Assembly: GCA_001602925.1 (NCBI GenBank)
Contig: LUZT01000006.1
Span: 312,569 to 376,568, forward strand
DNA from: Chlorobiales bacterium Clorobi_01
GTDB lineage: Bacteria; Bacteroidota; Chlorobiia; Chlorobiales; Chlorobiaceae
Direction: 5' to 3'
Length of the DNA: 64,000 nt
The notes beneath the pieces are model-generated. The model was not told where the DNA came from and did no database searches. It was given only the letters and a program-made list of their open reading frames with translations. Shown piece after piece: positions 61,824 to 64,000 of the stretch. Position numbers and translations under genes: made by a program. Each line of letters opens with the position of its first letter. Within the stretch, counting starts at the first letter, position 1.

Positions 61824-62444
61824 TCAAGCAACGGCATGAACATTTTCGACTCTATTCCAGACTTCATCGCGCAGCCTTAATGCGGAGTTTGCCTCAATCA
61901 GGCCAGACTTTAACAGCTTGTTCCAGCGCGGTTTATTCAATTCCTTTTGCTGGAATCTCCACCATGCTTTCAAAATCAATCGTGCATTTGAGGCGATGTA
62001 ATCTGCATCATCGATGGCCTCAAAGAAGTCAATAGCCATGTCGAAATACCCATAAGAGGTCTCAGATGCCTGGGAAATGGTGATCACATAAATATTATAG
62101 CCCGGCAGAAAAGTTGCGAAGGTGGATTCGGGACAAATGGTTTCAGGGTGAGCATCATCCCGGTCAACCTCAAAAAGATGAATCGGAAAAAGAACTTTGT
62201 CGCGCAGCGGAACAGGAGAATCCCAGGTCTTGCGATTCAGGGTCGCGCCGCCATCCTTCGTGATTGACACACTTCGGGGAAGTTGGTTTTGAGCGCAAGA
62301 AAGTGCAATCTCTGCGACTTTGTTTGAATCGTCGAGTTTATCTCGCCCCGGATACACCGGCCCTGAATGCAGCCAGCGTTCAATCACGGCCTGCTCTTCA
62401 CTCGTATAAAGAGAAGGGATTACCATACTTTGATGAAATATCAT
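61824..62444 (-). CDS. Unknown protein of 206 residues
   Basis: Not recognised. The start at 62442-62444 is preceded by AAAGGAG; an open frame continues 26 codons further upstream to 62522 without signal. The sequence is soluble and rich in aromatic residues, with VIERWLHSGPVYPGRDKLDD, ATFLPGYNIYVITISQASET, GYFDMAIDFFEAIDDADYIA, and a basic C-terminal part with WWRFQQKELNKPRWNKLLKS. It is convergent to the acyltransferase-like gene and lies beside the relic of the 85-residue gene. It may be an accessory gene of the region. No membrane helix or signal peptide is seen. Confidence 0.6.
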   Translation of the reverse strand: MIFHQSMVIPSLYTSEEQAVIERWLHSGPVYPGRDKLDDSNKVAEIALSCAQNQLPRSVSITKDGGATLNRKTWDSPVPLRDKVLFPIHLFEVDRDDAHPETICPESTFATFLPGYNIYVITISQASETSYGYFDMAIDFFEAIDDADYIASNARLILKAWWRFQQKELNKPRWNKLLKSGLIEANSALRLRDEVWNRVENVHAVA

Positions 62445-62603
62445 TGTAACTCCTTTTTCTGGGTTGATTAAAACAGACCATTCAGCGAAAAGAACAGATT
62501 CAAACTGAGTAGCCGGTATCAATTGCCTTTGTTGCGAGGAATACGGACCTGCTCAACGGTACAGGCAGAACGATGCAGCCCTTTTACTCAGGGGGGGATA
62601 CTG

Positions 62604-62840
62604 TCACGCACCAAATTTTTTCTGTATCTCCTTTGACGGGGTTGCATAACCGCTGATCACCGGTGAGCCGCCCCTGTGCGAACCAGATGCGGCTATGCAT
62701 TGGCGCCTAACCGTTTGGTGCACTTGCCGACATGTTCCAGCTAATCTCCTGCGACCTACCAGTGAGCGTCAATGAAAACCTCGAGAAAACGGCCATAGGC
62801 CTGTGCGCCCTGGACAAAAGCTCCCTGCATGCTATTTCAT
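62604..62840 (-). pseudogene. Relic copy of the 85-residue gene at 58622-58879
   Basis: The minus strand reads GAFVQGAQAYGRFLEVFIDA, then HW, stop, VAGD, stop, LEHVGKCTKRLGANA, stop, PHL. After a frameshift it regains the match with RGGSPVISGYATPSKEIQKK and ends FGA. The three stops are all TAG, replacing one Trp and two Tyr of the intact protein, and the 5' end has a one-base shift. The intact copy lies about 4 kb away on the same strand, beyond the chlorosome genes. It is a clear dead paralogue. Confidence 0.9.
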
Positions 62841-62885
62841 TGCATGAATGTTGATGATTTATTGAAAAGTTTGTTGTTTTTCAGG

Positions 62886-63086
62886 TCAGCCATTCTCCTC
62901 GCTTTGATTGCAGAAGCGGTCTGATGCCTTTTTTGGCGGATTTTCGGCGTCGGCTGCTCCAGAGTCACCAGAGGACTTCCCAGCCCCATGCGCCTCTTCC
63001 GGAGCCTGTTCGATTTTAACCTTGATTGGAAAGCGCGATCTGGGTTCAGGCTTCACCTCGTTTCGTTTCCACCAGTTAAAGGACAT
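62886..63086 (-). CDS. Small unknown protein of 66 residues
   Basis: The start at 63084-63086 has AGGAGA upstream, which makes it more likely to be real than the longer open frame to 63149. The protein is soluble: an N-terminal SFNWWKRNEVKPEPRSRF, then IKVKIEQAPEEAHGAG and a Gly/Ser/Ala-rich, highly charged tail. No family is recognised. It lies 46 bases upstream of the relic on the same strand. Confidence 0.5.
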   Translation of the reverse strand: MSFNWWKRNEVKPEPRSRFPIKVKIEQAPEEAHGAGKSSGDSGAADAENPPKKASDRFCNQSEENG

Positions 63087-63280
63087 AATCACTTCTCCTG
63101 TTTGTATGAACGATGATACTTTCGGCTGATAAGCCTGATAGCTCGTCAAAATCGCACCAAAATTGCACGGCCAGTAAAACCGGATAAAATTTTATAAGGA
63201 GGCTTGTTGAGATAAATTACATTTATTTCGGCCAATTCTCGAAAACTTTCAAAATTCAAAAACTCATATTTGGAAGAGTC
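63087..63280. other. AT-rich gap upstream of the CsmI-type gene
   Basis: This part is distinctly AT-rich compared with the GC-rich chromosome. Words such as AAGGAGG at about 63197 are followed at once by stop codons. No gene or repeat is supported; it may hold the promoters for the small membrane frame and the CsmI-type gene. Confidence 0.4.
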
Positions 63281-63508
63281 TTGACGGATTTGGTGCCGGA
63301 AATTACAGGGAGATTGTTTTTAAGTGTTTTTATTTGTGTGTTTTATTGCTTTTTTTATCCTTTGTTCGCCCTGCTTAAAAAAAATGGCAAGCTCATTGGT
63401 GCTGCAATAATTGTAAGTATTATTATGAATTTTTTAAATTGTGAAAGTTACTTTCATTCTTTAGTGATTAGTGCTGACCAGCCAATTGCGCAAAACAAAA
63501 CACCATGA
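63281..63508 (+). CDS. Possible small membrane protein coupled to the CsmI-type gene
   Basis: Open frame of 75 residues starting at a TTG with GGAAG four bases upstream. It encodes two hydrophobic segments (LFLSVFICVFYCFFYPLFAL and KLIGAAIIVSIIMNFL). Its stop overlaps the next gene's ATG as ATGA at 63505-63508, which favours translational coupling and so a real gene. Against it are the TTG start, the low-complexity AT-rich sequence and the absence of any known family. I give it low confidence. Confidence 0.35.
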   Translation: MTDLVPEITGRLFLSVFICVFYCFFYPLFALLKKNGKLIGAAIIVSIIMNFLNCESYFHSLVISADQPIAQNKTP

Positions 63509-64000
63509 ATCTCATCGTCAACGACAAAACCTGCGCCTCCACCATTGGGCAGACTCTTTTACAGGCCGCAAGGATTAACCACAGTCATGTCGGCTATTTG
63601 TGCGGTGGCCATGGAGTTTGTCAGACCTGCTTTGTTGTCGTGCTGGAAGGGGCAGAGTGTCTGTCACCAGTTACTGACGTTGAGCAGGCTTTTCTTACTG
63701 CTCAGCAAATTGAAATCGGCGGGCGCATGGCTTGCAGGGCCACTCTGGCCAGAGAGGGCACCATTAAAATCCTTTCTCGTCCAGAGCAGGTTCGCAGGAT
63801 GCTTTTTACCAATCCCCTGCCTTTGTTCGGTTATGGTGCGGAGATGGGACAAAACTTTGTCCGGCAGGCGGTTCCCGGTATTGGCAACCTTATCAGTCGA
63901 ATTTTTACAGGGGAGATCATCAACGAAAATGAACTTCAGGACTTTAAGGATTCGGTTCGCGGCATTATTGGGCTCACTATTGAAACACTGCCGGAGTATC
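63505..64000 (+). CDS. Chlorosome ferredoxin-domain protein (CsmI/CsmJ/CsmX family), partial
   Basis: N-terminal 165 residues of a protein cut by the right edge. An adrenodoxin-type [2Fe-2S] domain occupies about residues 1-95, with the cluster ligands in LCGGHGVCQTCF (Cys-X5-Cys-X2-Cys) and the last Cys in GGRMACRATL. After it come hydrophobic and amphipathic parts (NPLPLFGYGAEMGQNFVRQA, GIGNLISRIFTGEI), as in the chlorosome-envelope proteins CsmI, CsmJ and CsmX. These help to control quenching of the antenna under oxidising conditions. I and X or J cannot be told apart here. No clear ribosome-binding site is seen; coupling to the upstream frame is possible. Confidence 0.85.
   Translation, partial: MNLIVNDKTCASTIGQTLLQAARINHSHVGYLCGGHGVCQTCFVVVLEGAECLSPVTDVEQAFLTAQQIEIGGRMACRATLAREGTIKILSRPEQVRRMLFTNPLPLFGYGAEMGQNFVRQAVPGIGNLISRIFTGEIINENELQDFKDSVRGIIGLTIETLPEY

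Noticed and set aside
1-64000. tRNA or rRNA genes
   Set aside because: No cloverleaf with CCA-adjacent arms or rRNA-like sequence was recognised on either strand by eye; a tRNA search program would settle it.

Overview
The window looks like chromosomal DNA from a green sulfur bacterium (Chlorobiaceae), most like the genus Chlorobaculum. The reasons are: a BchQ-type radical-SAM pigment methylase divergent from a BchF/BchV-type hydratase; a RuBisCO-like protein of the Chlorobium type; very small chlorosome-envelope proteins; and a BchG/BchK-type pigment prenyltransferase. There is no tRNA, rRNA, CRISPR array or intact insertion sequence that I can see.

Layout. Positions 1-3.5 kb (minus strand) hold a cbb3-type cytochrome oxidase operon, ccoN-ccoO-ccoQ-ccoP-ccoG, with ccoG cut by the left edge. 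From 3.8 to 13.6 kb lies a minus-strand housekeeping run: a nucleoside phosphorylase plus mtnA (methylthioadenosine salvage), a PLP-binding protein, a cyclophilin, two TPR proteins, tatD, lspA, aroE and uvrC. From 13.8 to 20.5 kb come a two-subunit sodium:solute symporter, a porin, a Nudix hydrolase, a DUF1207 protein and pyrB.

From 20.5 to 28.7 kb is the [NiFe]-hydrogenase maturation operon hypABFCD...E. It is interrupted between hypD and hypE by two accessory genes, a Sel1-repeat protein and a pentapeptide-TIR protein, which are separated by a decayed second copy of the hypD 3' end. From 28.9 to 37.7 kb are a LemA/TPM trio, gcvT, ftsK, a NifU-like protein, mrp and der. From 37.9 to 41.4 kb are rplM-rpsI-rpsB-tsf-pyrH, with a potentially structured leader before rpsB.

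From 41.5 to 44.4 kb are recX and the divergent pigment genes bchQ and bchV. From 44.4 to 50.3 kb are an aldolase-dehydrogenase fusion, a class I aldolase, the RuBisCO-like protein, an SDR and an LptE-like lipoprotein. With MtnA and the phosphorylase upstream, these could form a methylthio-sugar salvage route, though that is inference. From 50.4 to 52.4 kb are three small envelope-associated proteins and another SDR.

From 52.5 to 64 kb is what looks like a pigment and chlorosome island. A response regulator, a soluble multi-PAS histidine kinase, a pigment prenyltransferase and a radical-SAM protein are on the minus strand. They diverge from a CsmB/F-type protein, CsmC/D-like hydrophobic small proteins, an acyltransferase-like protein and a CsmI/J/X-type ferredoxin-domain protein cut by the right edge. 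An 85-residue gene at one side of this island has a stop-riddled relic copy at the other side.

A pattern that crosses gene categories is a set of short degenerate tandem repeats with an exact 9-nt period, at seven places in gene ends and intergenic gaps. At two of them the repeat encodes the last residues of a protein (RecX, HypF).
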